A stretch of DNA of 64,000 nt, from the NCBI GenBank assembly GCA_027422505.1, contig JAPQWV010001417.1:25070-89069 (forward strand). The letters run 5' to 3'. Source of the stretch: Craterostigma plantagineum (lineage: Eukaryota; Streptophyta; Magnoliopsida; Lamiales; Linderniaceae). Shown one piece after another: positions 44,516 through 56,892 of the stretch (positions are counted from its first letter, which is position 1; each line of letters starts with the position of its first letter). Under the pieces are notes generated by a model, which searched no databases, was not told where the DNA came from, and worked only from the letters and a program-made list of their open reading frames with translations. Position numbers and translations under genes: made by a program.

Positions 44516-45750
44516 TTTTGTGCGCAAGGAAAATTCGCAGCAAAGATCGATTTTTTTTTTAACAGACTGAAAATTCCCAGAAAAGGGATGTTCTTCAATC
44601 TTTCAAAACAACACATAAACAGCAGCAAAAACCTCAACCAAGGCTAAGAAATCCATTGATAATTCCTCCTACAGAGGCAGGGGAGGTTTTTAAATTGCCA
44701 GGGAAGAAAAGGTCAGTGCTTTTTGTTGCTAAATCAATAGCATTACATGTCGATTTTTGTAGACAATGCACGAACTGAGCGTTCTTGTTTTTACGTGTGA
44801 ATGCCTATCCTCGTAAAGAACATGGAATTTTGTGCGCATTTATGGCACTCCACAATATAATACTAATAAATCTTCTTTGTCTTCTACTAAAGAAGCTCAT
44901 TTACCCTGTTTTCGAAGTTTGTCCTTACTCATTCCTTGTCTAAGCTTAGTACATCATACTTGTCTTTATCTACTCGGACATGGTTCAAGCGAAAGTGACG
45001 TGCCTCGCCGCTCGTTAGAGAATCGATGTCATATTAAGCGATAATACCAACCATTTTCACAGAGTCTTTTACTCTTTTCCTTACCCATGCATAGATAATG
45101 TCAAGCTGTTTCAGAACTATTTAGCTGACAGCTGCACCTCTTTTCACCGAGGGAGAATCATTTTTTTCTTTCGATGATTTCTATGCCTTGTTGATTCCTC
45201 AGTTTATGCAGACATGCCCTCCAATCCCAACAAAGGGCGTGAGAATAATCAATAATGGGCTTTGGAGTTTTACTTTGTAAATCTTAAATCCTTCGTTATT
45301 ATCGCCAATGTGTGGTTTTGCTTGGCTTGGCTTGGCTCAAATCATGTAATAATTTGTCATAACATAATATGCGGACAGGGAATCGAAGGACAGTTGATGC
45401 ATACAAGTCTTTCATAAGGTTCTTTACCGTTAACTACGTTCCAAACAGGTAATAACGAAGCCAACACACAATGTAACCATGAGTCTTTGTTCCTCGGTTA
45501 TGCCAAAAAATGCAAGGAAATCGCATACTTCCAAACACTACTGTACTGTACTGTGTAGTGTAGTGTAGTGCTATTGTTTGCTTCCCCACAAGCCAAAGAC
45601 TTTTTCTTGTTTATGCTTTGCGAGGGGTAAAAACGAGGTGGAGAAACTGTTCAATGTTAAAGCCCACAGTTCTTAGGATGGTGCAGTCATGGACTGTTGA
45701 TTTTTGTGAAAGGTAATAAAAGAGAGTATCTTTGTAGTTCGTGTGTAGGT
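44516..45750. other. SCL3 upstream region and PUMY 3' flank
   Basis: SCL3 promoter/5' UTR at the left, PUMY 3' UTR at the right. Short repeats GGCTTGGCTTGGCTC (about 45330) and a CTGTACTGTACTG/TAGTGTAGTG run (about 45541-45570) are present. No gene or transposon recognised. Confidence 0.5.
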
Positions 45751-48700
45751 TCAGTGGTTGTCATCTTCGGGCATGACCCAGTTACTGCAGTATGCCCTAT
45801 CTTCTCCATTTGGTACCTTATAATCAAATATAAACATATATAGGCATATAAGGATATTAAGGAATGTATCGTATGGATATTTGTTTATATAGATATTGTC
45901 ACCTTTAGAGTTGTCTTCTTCGTCTTCCCTTAGTTGAGCAAGGGCAACAGCAATTTGAGCACCTACGGTTGCATTATTTTTCACCAGAGCTATGTCTACA
46001 AACATCTGTTAAGAAATCCCATATGAAGAAAACGTAGTATAAGCTACAAAAACACGAGCGAAACCTACCACGGCTCAATCTTTGTCATCAATGATATCGT
46101 TGAAATGGCCATCTCTTCTGAAAGATTAACCGTTATGTTACGGTACTATTTAACATTGAAAAGAGGATACTCGAAGCAAGTGAGGCCCCGCCCGTTAACT
46201 CGCTAACTCTGGCGAGCAAGAAAGGCGTTTCTGAACTGCCAGTTACATTCTGCTCCCTGGGTAAGTCTCAGGTCATTATCAAGTTGCACAACATACGACA
46301 AATAAAGCAATGAGAAGAAATTATATTCTATGGAAATCCATCACTGAGTTATAGACTTACTTAGCTTCCTCGAGAGCTTTTTGTATTGCAGACTCGATAA
46401 TATGTCCAGAAGCTGCATGCTCTCTTGGGATTGGAACTGCGATTAGAATTCCTGCCCCGAGCTGAAGGTTCATGTTCGAATCTGCAATTTCCCAGGAAAG
46501 TATAAATTCGAAGCGGGGTATTTCAAGGCAATGCACGTTGATGCCCTTTACCTATTATTCGAGCACAATCTTCGGGCGAATCGACGCGGCAAGGCGCCTA
46601 GTTTTTTCATGTTTAGGAAAAAGAAAAGGTTAAAAATTGCTTAACCATGATTCATGGACACGGTGATCATGAAAAGAATTAACCTTGCAGCCACTCGATT
46701 CTGTGAAGAACGCTGGAACTCGTCGGTTTTATACGAGCGACGCAAACTCCTTGAGTTTCCTGCATAGCAATGAACGAAAGGTAAACTCTTAAGCTCCGTT
46801 TTTGTATAAGGCTACCACATCAAAACTGACGTTGAGCTTCGAAGTATAAGTGGGGAGGTTACCAAATACTCGAGGGTTTTGGGAATATCTAATATGGATT
46901 TAACTCCTGCGGATACTACAGCGACAGGCGTCCTTCCCAACTCCGTGAGATCCGAAGAAATGTCCATTGCTGTCACAGAAAGAAGGAAATGGTCAAGAAC
47001 GCATCATAATTGGCTTAGCTTTCAAAACAGATCGAGAACTTCCAAATTACGATTTTTAACCGCACTCTCAGCTTAATTGACTGTAGTACATGTAACTCAG
47101 ACAACACCAAGAAAGAGGAAATAAAAACGAAACACAACCGTTGCAGCAATAGTAGTGTCAGTCTTGTATCTCAAACAAAATGGAAAACATTAAAAATGAG
47201 AGGAAACGGGGAATAAGTTAAATGAGCATTGGCCTAAATAATCGTGAAGTAATGTGTCAAATGAACGGTACATACTACTCTCGCCATATCTGTGGACCCC
47301 GCCGATACCTCCAGTCACGAATATAGGAATGCCAACCTGCAAAACTCTTGTCATTTGTACTGTAATTGAACATACGTTTAAAGCGTGTAAGTGTAATAAG
47401 GTTACCAAGGAAGCAATGAACATTGTCGCTGATACAGTCGTTGCACCATTTGCCCAGTAGCTACCTGGAAAGGTTGTTCATCACTTGGTATAAATTATGA
47501 GTTTTTTTTTATGTTGAGTTAAATCAGAGAATGTTGAGAAAAAATACATACACGATATAAATAAGAGTTCTGATATGTAAAGTTCTATGAGTTATGTAGG
47601 CGGAAAAGAAGGTGTAGTAGACATAAATACTCACAACATGTGCAATGTCCCTCCTTGCTGTCTTCCGAGCCTTTTTTCCTAGAACAGCCAACTTCTCTAG
47701 TTCTTCATTGGATAGACCTGAATATATAGATACATATCATACAACAAAAAGAAACTTAAGTTCTTGACGGAACGCCACATTAAGCTAATGATAATCCTAT
47801 GAACCAAACAGAAAATTGTTGGAGAAACTCATATCGAAAGGTGAATACAGGTGTAAACAAAGACCTGCACATGGTATACCGTCCAAGATAGCTATAGTTG
47901 CAGGTACTGCTCCATTCTTCTTCACAATTGCTTCAACCTCTTTAGCTGTCTCTAGATTCTGAGGATATGGCATTCCTTTACACATGGAAAAAAAATTGCA
48001 AAATTTCAGATTATATTCATCATTAAAAGTAAGCCCTGAAACTATAAGAAGATGGTGATAAGCACTGAGACTTGGAGAGTATTGAACGAGCCCTCTCGGA
48101 GCTATAACTCACTAGTAATATCGAACTGCTAATGAACGCATATTTAGAACCGTCACTATACGGTAAAGTTCCCAACTCTTTAAGTGTTTTTTACGCAATT
48201 AATCAGCCGCATTAAGTCCGCTCTAAACATCAGCGTATTGAGCATCACACACGGTTCCCATAAAACATAAACAAAAACGAAGAGATTATTATGTCACTTC
48301 TTTTCGTATGGAATGCTTCATACCATGAGAAATTAATGGTCGATTCAAGTGCAACCACGGGTTTCCCACATGATAAGGCCACAGAAACTTCTGCAGATAG
48401 TTTCACCTTTCCATTCTACACAAAACATAAATGGAAATTCGTTAATTGGTCATATAAACAATAAAAAATATGTAGTTTCCCTCGCCAATCAGCAAGTGAA
48501 GTGTGATAATAGGTATAAGCCAGTGATCTTCAGTAACTACAAGCATCTCACCTGCGGAGAAAATATTTTCCTCATCTAAAAACTAACACAGAATCCTTAC
48601 TAAATCATCGATCATGTAAGTTCAGCTTCCAACACTTCACCGCATTACTGTAGTAGCTACGAAGTAAACTTAGAAAGGGAAAAATGAGAGAATTCCGTCG

Positions 48701-48780
48701 ACATCATACTTGGAACCGTGATTCGATGGGTTGAATTGTCTTTGGAGATTAGTGATTCTTGACAAAGCAGAAGACGCCAT
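45751..48780 (-). CDS. PUMY: Pseudouridine-5'-phosphate glycosidase (PUMY-type)
   Basis: This enzyme splits pseudouridine monophosphate into uracil and ribose-5-phosphate, the second step of pseudouridine breakdown after a kinase. In Arabidopsis it works in peroxisomes. The start is [20 protein letters not shown] at 48780. Conserved blocks are [38 protein letters not shown] (about 47860-47990), the motif TARRDIAHV (about 47640-47670), [16 protein letters not shown] (about 47275-47340), and a C-terminal [20 protein letters not shown] (about 45920-45995). There are many short exons. The N-terminal RITNLQRQF loosely resembles a type 2 peroxisomal signal. The C-terminal extension after [12 protein letters not shown] and the last exon are uncertain; the stop could be at 45751 or nearer 45900. 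Confidence 0.88.
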
Positions 48781-48863
48781 TTCCGGGGAAAAAGGAAAGA
48801 TTCGTTTCTCAGAGTGGAACCTGTCGACGAGGTGGAATCGTTTCGTTAACTCAGTTAATTTGT

Positions 48864-48965
48864 CCATTGGGCTCACCGGCCCGGCCCATAATCAAATCGT
48901 TCTTAGTTTTGATCGGCCCGAATATGATTTTGCTCTTGTCGGCCCGCCCATATGCAGGCGCGTGG
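48864..48965 (-). promoter_or_regulatory. PUMY promoter with repeated GGCCCA/GGCCCG motifs
   Basis: Five site II-like blocks (TTGGGCTC, CGGCCCGGCCCAT, TCGGCCCGAAT, TCGGCCCGCCCAT) lie within about 100 bp, starting about 85 bp upstream of the start codon. These TCP-type motifs fit a broadly expressed gene. Motif-based inference. Confidence 0.45.
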
Positions 48966-49548
48966 CACACACCGACGCCCTTTCGCGTGCGGGAGTACCG
49001 CTGAGAAATCGCGGTATGTAATTAGATCTCCGTGGGACCCACTTTTCACAAACACAGTGATTCCGCGTAGAGGAATTAGAATACACTATTTGCTATTGCT
49101 ATCTATTCATCGCCTTAAAAAAGAATGACAATTTTTATCCAATTTTTATCCAATTTATTTTTAAAAACAACCCACTATACAATATTTTTATATTTCCAAC
49201 TTTCGTTTTTAGTATTATTATTTTCATAATTAAATATACATAATATTATATAGCACACACTTATGGGTGTGCAAAATCAGTATACTAAATGTTGTAGGGT
49301 GGATATACATTGTCACAATTTGGTGTTAACTTTTTTTGCAGTTTAATCTCTATTTGTAATGCATTTAATAATTACGTATTTTATATCACTTTTAATTTTT
49401 TATTTACTGTACTTATGCCTCTGCAACTAAGTTTCCTTTTATATATTTAAAATGATATATCATCTTACACACTAAAAATTATAACTTCAAAATTTAAAAT
49501 TTCAATATAATTATTTTTAAGCACACACATCGGGCGTACAAGTAAAGT

Positions 49549-49792
49549 ACACCCTCCGTCACAAATCATTTTATACATTTTACTAAATCGGAAGTCCTAC
49601 ATCTTTTATACATTTTATTATTTAGTAAAAAAATTATCACAATCAATAAATATAATAATATTAAATATTCTTAAAAGACATTTCAAAATATACACTTTTT
49701 AATTTTTAGTTGTATTATATTATTAAAATATTTAATTTCTTAATTTCCGTGATAATTCTCAATATCCAAAAACATTTGGGGACAGAGAGTAC
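49549..49792. mobile_element. Stowaway-type MITE (copy 2)
   Basis: Ends TACACCCTCCGTCACAAATC and its partner (complement of AGTACTCTCTGTCCCCAAAT) pair loosely. The interior (TAATAATATTAAATATTCTT and AAAAGACAT following) matches the copy at 15706-15956, so the two belong to one family. This copy is more diverged at its ends. The DNA on either side (48966-49548 and 49793-50675) is AT-rich with no gene seen. Confidence 0.75.
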
Positions 49793-50675
49793 TAGTTTAT
49801 TTTATCGTGGTATAATCCAATTGGCTATACTCTAATTTTTTGGATAATATATTTATGTAATAATTAAATCTCGTAATAAAACGAATGGGGCATGCCACTA
49901 AAAACCATGCTGTCTCTCAAAACTTACCATTTTTCTTTGGACAAGACCTGAGCGTTGGGCTCGAGACATCCATCCTCGTAAGTCGAGGCTAATTCAATTA
50001 AATAACTTAAATATATATAAAAAATAATAGAAAAAAGGGCACAATCTGACAAAAGTTCTATAGTAGGCTCATTGCACTAGATATGCCTTGAAGAAAATAA
50101 AAGAAGAATAAAGACAAACTTTGGAACAAAAAGTCAATTAATTATTAATTAATGATCTTGCGCACGCTAATCATGGGCAAATGAATTTTTATAAATAATT
50201 CTTATTTGATGTACCATCTGTTGTCTAGATTAGGAAAACCATGTCCCTAACCATGTTATAGTAAAACCATCTCATTAAAACCAACGAGGTGCTTAGTAGA
50301 CACTTGTAGAATACAAGATGTCATTTTATTACTTTACAGAATCCTTTTTAAGAAATGATCAGCCTGCGAACTAATATTTAATTCACATGAGTGCCCGTGG
50401 AGTGTATATTAGTGTGGCTATTGTAATAATAAGTTGGTTTTTAATCACCAATGAATAGGTGGAAATGAGCCTAAAATGTAGGGTCCAACCATATATGTAT
50501 CTTTTTTTCTAATCTTACCTTATTAGAAGGATTATAAAATGACACCAGATAGTCAAGAATAAGAAAAGAAACCCACAAAAGATAGGACCCCACTTATGAA
50601 AGAAGAAGAACCCTAAATAAATAATATGAATTCTCTTCTGCGTATTAATAAATTCTGTGCTGCCTAAATTCAGGG

Positions 50676-51000
50676 TAAATTATCCTTCAGCCCCCAAAGT
50701 GATTAAAAATAGTTTCCGGACCTTTAGAAAAAATTTTATTTTAGTTTAAAGGACCAACTTTTCGTAAAATTTAGAGATAAGGACCAACTGTTATAAGTGT
50801 GTATGAATTGTTATCGGATGATCGTTTTCTGTTATTTTCAGAACAATGAACTGTTATTGTCGGAACAATGAATTGTTACTGCAGACAATAAATTGTTACT
50901 GAATAATCGGGTCCTTAAAACTAAACTTTTTTTCTGGACAGGCTTGAACAAAAATTTCAGACCCGGACAGGGGACTGAACAAAAATTTCCCCTAAATTCA
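50676..51000. mobile_element. Foldback element C, relative of element A
   Basis: Terminal sequence TTCAGCCCCCAAA at the left pairs loosely with TTTGTTCAAGCC/GGACAGGGGACTGAA at the right. The centre has several copies of a unit around AACAATGAATTGTTACTGCAG. It shares GGTCCTTAAAACTAAA with element A at 11886-11902. Same family, different central repeat variant. Confidence 0.6.
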
Positions 51001-51327
51001 ATTCGTTGTGCAGGTGACTGCACAAATAGAAATATACAGTGATGATTGAAACCAGACAGTATGAGTATTTAAGTTTTAACTCCATCTCTTTTGAAAATGA
51101 ATAAATGCATAAAAGTAAGTTACAACACAATGAGTAGATATATTCAATATCCTCATGCGATAATAGTCAACTATTTGCAGAAGCATGGGCGGTGGAAATG
51201 CAACAAATCTTGGATTTAAACGTGTGAAAGTGACTTGCACATTTCAAAGAGATTGTGTACGTCCTAAATAGTTTCATGAAGTTTAAATTGTACAATGAAA
51301 ACCTAACATAATCTCACATAAACTATA

Positions 51328-52190
51328 CTATATAAAAGATGGATGTTGACTCTCATTGACCATTCTTTTAACCAATCTCATGCGACATGTCAGCAACACC
51401 ATTGCAAATGACTATTTTAGGGCCACATGTGGCAAATTACACCTGCCTTGCCATATTATATCTTTTATAATTAGGAATATTTATGTTTTATATGTTGCCA
51501 CCTCCTATTTTTAAAAATATTAATAGGACACAATTTTCGATAAAAATATATTTTGTACTTTCTATTTACTTATAAAGGTTTTATTAAAAATATTTTAATT
51601 ATATTTAAATATTTGATATTCTTATAATATAAAAGTAAAACAAATTAATTTTCTATAATTTATTTATATTTTCTTTTTCTTTTAATAAATTTTTGATTTA
51701 AATAATATGCTAAGTTTATAATTAGTTAATTTTAAATATTAATTATTATAATTTACTGACTTTTTAGTAAGTAAATGTAAATCTTAATATAGAAAAAAAA
51801 TTGATTTTTTAGAGTTGGATAAGAGAGTTAATGTGTTGGAGTGAAAATTAGTGTAGAAAATAAAGTTTTTGGGTTGAAGTAAAAGCATCGTAGCAGCTGT
51901 ACTATTTGTGCAGAATTAACTGTATTTCATGATGGGGTTTGAAATGCTCTAAGACTGTAATACTTCAAAGTATTACTATAGCGGACCCAATTTTTGCCCG
52001 CGGACTGTCGTTTTTTGGCCCACGGGACATCAGCCTGCGGGCCTGACAAGTGGGCCAAATGAGCCCGAATATGTTTTGGGGTCTAAAATTAAGGCCCAAG
52101 CCCGGTGTTTTTTAGGACGGGTCGGGCTGCACATGGCTCAGTCTCACTTTTGCTATAGTTTACGTGCATCGCATGGGCAAAATTAGTATA
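51328..52190 (+). mobile_element. Possible non-autonomous Helitron
   Basis: ACTATACTATATAAAAGATG at the left resembles the 5' end of plant Helitrons. The right end has a hairpin-like CGTGCATCGCATGGGC followed by AAAATTAGT. No Rep/helicase gene. The CTRR end is imperfect, so this is tentative. Confidence 0.35.
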
Positions 52191-52412
52191 TATAAATATA
52201 CCGATATATTATGCCTTGTTTTGCATCCTTTACTTTACTCTTGCTTTAATTTAATAGAAAACATACCATCTAATAATACGCGATATATTACTCTTGCTTT
52301 ACGTGCATCGCATGGGGCAAAATTAGTATATATAAATACGCGATATATTATGCCTTGTTTTGCATCCTTTACTTTTACTCTTGCTTTAATTTAATAGAAA
52401 ACATACCATCTA
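52150..52412. repeat. Direct duplication of about 145 bp
   Basis: Two copies each contain CGTGCATCGCATGGG, TATTATGCCTTGTTTTGCAT and AAAACATACCATCTAATAA. They differ by a few bases. The duplication overlaps the possible Helitron 3' end. Confidence 0.85.
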
Positions 52413-52897
52413 ATAAATAGGCTAATGAGATTATTTATTTCTCTCATGATAGAGAATCCAACCACTTTTACAAATGAGGTTAGCCTTCTTAGCATTACAA
52501 ATGCGATTATTTTATTTCTCTTACTATTAGTATTACATGCTGCTACCTCATGATCTTTCTTAGCATTAAAAAATAGATGTGAAATGGACGAAAAATAATG
52601 AAACGAATCCCATAAAAAAAAAGAGCTAACTTAGTGAATTAGGGCTTGATAACTTTCCTAAGAACCTCACGGTACAAAAAGCACACATCATGCAAACACT
52701 TTCCTTTGGACATTCTCTCTCCAATAATCACAGAGCCAATTAGTCATCTATACGCAAGAGAGAACCCACCTCATTTTTTTTCAATAAAAATAAAAAACCA
52801 ATAAGAGCCAATAAAGCAAAACTATTCTTGACGACGATGATGAGAGAGAGAGAGATACAAATCCGAAAAGCCGATGGCCACACACAACTGGGAAAAC

Positions 52898-52900
52898 AGT

Positions 52901-52942
<42 letters not shown>
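52898..52942. repeat. (CT)n microsatellite upstream of the LRP1-like gene
   Basis: A perfect CT run of about 40 bp, with a short GA run about 55 bp before it. It lies about 650 bp upstream of the coding region, in its probable promoter or long 5' UTR. Confidence 0.95.
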
Positions 52943-52945
<3 letters not shown>

Positions 52946-53599
52946 GGGTCTCGTCTCAATGTTCTTAATTGTTACTGCTTACCCTTTTTATTATAGCACC
53001 ATCTCTTTCTTCTTCGATCTCTGTACTGTTTGTCCTCTGCAACGATACGCTGTAACTTTTTCTCTTCACTAGTCACTCTCCATAACTAATTTTGGCTCGC
53101 CTTCTTTATTCATCCTTCTAAATAAGAAGAATTTAAAAGGGAGACAGTGCTCAGTTTGCTGCTATTTGAAGAGAAGAAGAAGAATTAGGCCCATCATATA
53201 TAAATTTATCACAAAAACTACGATCTTTTCTCCCTGTCCGCAAAAAAAAATTTATAGTCTCTGCCATTTAAAGAGTTTCAGTGAGACCCCACTTGCCCTC
53301 TTTTTTCCTTACATCATTCTCTTATCCTCAGAAAACGAAACCTAACCTTGATAGAGACGAACTTCTTGTAATAAAACGAGAGCCCAGAAATAATAGACAT
53401 GTAAAGATCGATCCTTTTACTTGTCTTGATTTGTCTCTAAGAGATTTAAGTTAGTATAGATTTGTCGTAGAGTGATCTGTGCATTTATTCGTATAAAGAT
53501 AACGTCTTCTTATGTGTGTACTTACAGAAAGAAAGAATGTGTAAGTAAAATCCCCGAGAAAGAAACCTAGCGAAGGAATTTTTTGTCGAAAGTCATCAG

Positions 53600-54893
53600 C
53601 TGTGGCTTCTCACTGGGTAGCAACAACATCGTCATCATCCTCAGTGGTGGGGGACCTTTCCTTAGGCTTCAATGCCACCGTCGGCGGCGCTTCAGCTACC
53701 GACTCCGCCGTCCCCTGGCCGTCCTCCGCCGCGGGAAGGCACATCAACTGCGGCCTCCCGCCTGAATTCTTCTTCGTGCGCCGTCTCCAGCCACCCAACC
53801 CGCCGCCACAATCAACTTCGATCCCCACGCACTGAAGTGATTCCTCTCCTAACCGCCACGCCGATCGGCGAGGCGGCCGTCTCCCCGACGTCGATCACCA
53901 CCACCACCACCATCAGTTCATGAACAGTGCCGGCGCTTCGAGGGCTTACGGCGTCGTCAAGGACACGAAAAACATGAACGTCCTCGGCGATCATCTCCAC
54001 CATCGTCACGAGGCTAACGTCGCAAGCATGTCGACGAGCGGCGGCGGCGGCTGCGGCAACAACAGCAGTTCGATCGGCGGCGGCGGAGCACTTGTCAGGA
54101 TTGTGGAAACCAAGCGAAGAAAGACTGCTCGCACCGGCGGTGCCGTACTTGCTGTAAGAGCCGAGGTTACGACTGCGCGACGCACGTGAAGAGCACGTGG
54201 GTGCCGGCGGCGAGGAGAAGAGAGCGTCAGCTCATGACTACAACGGTCGACGGTAATAACAATACAAATGCTGGGTCCGTCAATTCCCAGTCTGCTTCCG
54301 GCGTTAAAAGCCTAGGCTCGGCGGCGCTTCTCAGACAACCACTTCTCATACCTCGACTTCTAACACGACGCCTCAAGGAGCTTCGACACTAGTTCGAGCC
54401 ATCAAGGTTCGTCTTTTCGGGCGTAATACGCCTCAAAATCGCATCTTTCTAGCATCATTTCATGTCGCTCGTTGTGGTTTTGTCTTCATTTTCAATTTTC
54501 AAGGGCTCCATTCATCTTTGTCGGTTTTTCTTACTTTTGCTGCAATAGATGCGAGTTTCAAAGATTCTTTACCAGGCCAAGTGCGGCGCCGGCGGTGTTC
54601 AGTGCGTGAGAGTGACGTCGCTTGAAGACGGTGAAGATGAGTACGCATATCAAGCTTCTGTAAGAATTGGGGGGCACGTCTTCAAAGGTTTTCTTTACGA
54701 TCAAGGCGTGGAAGGAAGGGACGTAACAGTAGTGCACTGCCCAACATATCTGAACTACACCTCGGTGGTGGTAATAACAGTAGTAATCACGGTGGGTTCA
54801 TCTTCATCTCCTATTCTTGATCCTCCGCCTGGTATGTACGGCGTCGGCGGTGGGTTGCTTGGAGGGCCAAGTTATGCCAATCCCATGAATTGA
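53600..54893 (+). CDS. SHI/STY/LRP1 family zinc-finger transcription factor
   Basis: SHI-related (SRS) proteins are plant-specific nuclear activators of auxin biosynthesis genes (YUCCA) and act in gynoecium and root primordia. The RING-like finger is at about 54093-54235: [12 protein letters not shown], then [16 protein letters not shown] and [17 protein letters not shown] (C-x2-C-x7-C-x4-C-x2-C-C-x6-C). After an intron (about 54405-54548) the IGGH domain reads [20 protein letters not shown] and [15 protein letters not shown], and the protein ends SYANPMN, an LRP1-like tail. The N-terminal part ([19 protein letters not shown]) is recognisable but no ATG opens it; the expected start lies around 53600. 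Frames break near 53830, 54110 and 54590. Placement in the family is firm; the exact member is not. Confidence 0.88.
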
Positions 54894-56892
54894 GTTAAGA
54901 GTTTGCGTTAGTGCATGGCTATCTTATACTATTGTCGGAAATGGAATCTTTACCTATTGGTTCATCATATGTCTAACACTTCTGTTAACTTTATTGGTAA
55001 TTCTGATATATTTGCTGGGGAACCCTAAATTTCTAGCTTCATTTAGGGTTTTTTTGGGCTTTTATGTTATTCTTGCTTTCATGATCAAGTATGCTTCGAT
55101 ACTGAGCGATGGTTTTATATTGGTAAAGCTATTAGCATATCCCTATCTTTCGTAGGAAAATGCAAGGGGAAGGTATTATCGTATATGGGGCTGCAGTGTT
55201 TTGTACTTATTGCATGTAATAAGGTCATAAAAATACAAGGAATCTAAGCAGGTAACAATTATTGTTTTACTACTTTAGGTTTCGTGTTGTTGTTGTGATG
55301 TCAACATCATTCACATATATTAATATACGGCTGAAGAAGTTGGAGCACGGAAGGAGATAAAACTTTCGGCTTCTTTGAGGGCAAGTTGATCATTGATACA
55401 CATTATACTTGTACACATTAATTCCACATACTAATCATTTATTTTCTGTGTGGTAGTTATTTTATTGTGCTGTGTGGTGAATTAGGCAGAACGATAATCG
55501 AGTCGAATGAGGAACTCATTGAGCAATGCTCTAATGATGTTCGGTTCGAACTCCTCAGATTGAGTTTAAGCTTGGTATTGAGCTCACGAGTTTTAAATAT
55601 TATTCTTCGAACCTTTCGTATATAAGTATCTATTCTTTGGCTTCAATTTTAGGCATAGATTCGCTAATGTAACATATCTACTATGTTTTTTTTCCTTTGC
55701 AGTAAGAGGACAAACAATAAAGCGGCGGTGTTTATATGACATGTAAAGATATAATGTCATCGATGTTTGTAATAATTCCTGCCGAAAAATTATATTATAT
55801 CCCACTTAAAATGTGAACACGGACTTTCGGCTAATGCACTCATATAAGTTCTAAGACATTGCTTCGTCTTGTGTTTTTGGAACAATCACTGCGGGTCATT
55901 CACCTAATCTTAATATATAGAGTAAACTTTAATTTAATTCCCTCTTTTGGACATATATACTAAAAGACATTCTTGTCTTTGCATGTTAGTCCCAATTTTA
56001 TATGTTAGAAGCTTATCTTGGATGTCACATGGCAAAATCTACCATTCAAGAATTCATGTGACATGTTGGGTCTTTGAAGCATCGACATGTGAGATAACTT
56101 TAGCACATGAATATATGATTTGGGCGATTTTCATCGGCTTTATATTATAAAAAAAGGTTGTTTTGATGGATATGATTTTAGGATTATGTATAAAAGAAGA
56201 TCTCTACGAACTTCAAGTAGACATTATTAATGGAGACGTTGAATTTCGGGTTGCAAGCTCGGTAACATTTTATGATCACTATGACGTATGAAAATATCAA
56301 AATGTTCACACTAGTTTATAAAAATACTATATAAAAGATGATTGCATCCGAGAGTTTTCATCTATTATTTGTAATATATATAAGGGAATTCTACAATGAA
56401 AACTTGAATTGATGTTACCGTTTTCGTGAAGAAAGAAAACAAATGCTTTCTCGTCACGTCAAGGTATATAATATATAAAATTAATTGTAAATAGTGTAAA
56501 AGGGGTGTTTGATTTTCAATGTCTGCCATAATAGGCGTACGCAAGTTGTTTGCATTAATTAAATGCTGCATATCACATTTTCTTCCGCAAACTTTGCGTT
56601 ATGTTTATCTTATCACGTTGTGAGGAAAAAAAAGTGTTACTTGAATTGATTCCTACTATATGTTATTTCCTATATAATATTCTATAAATAATCATGTCTA
56701 GAAACATTGGCCTTTCACTCATGGGCGCTTTCACTCTTTATTATTTTTCTTCTTTTTTTTAATAATTTTTAAATAGACTTAATTGGGCTCAAATTAGCCC
56801 AAATAATTTGGTGTACAAAGACCATTACTACAAATCCCAATAGCGACTTACAAAGAAGACAAACGCTTTCTCACCTCGCCCGAAAAACCTCA
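54894..56892. other. Intergenic DNA between LRP1-like and PPR genes
   Basis: AT-rich, with no recognised gene. A Helitron 5'-like ACTATATAAAAGATG occurs at 56326 without a partner. A site II-type TTGGGCTCAAATTAGCCCAA palindrome at about 56783-56802 is probably part of the PPR gene promoter. Confidence 0.45.

Noticed and set aside
53610..53828. Open frame on the minus strand over the LRP1-like exon
   Set aside because: Shadow of a GC-rich coding exon on the plus strand; no domain.
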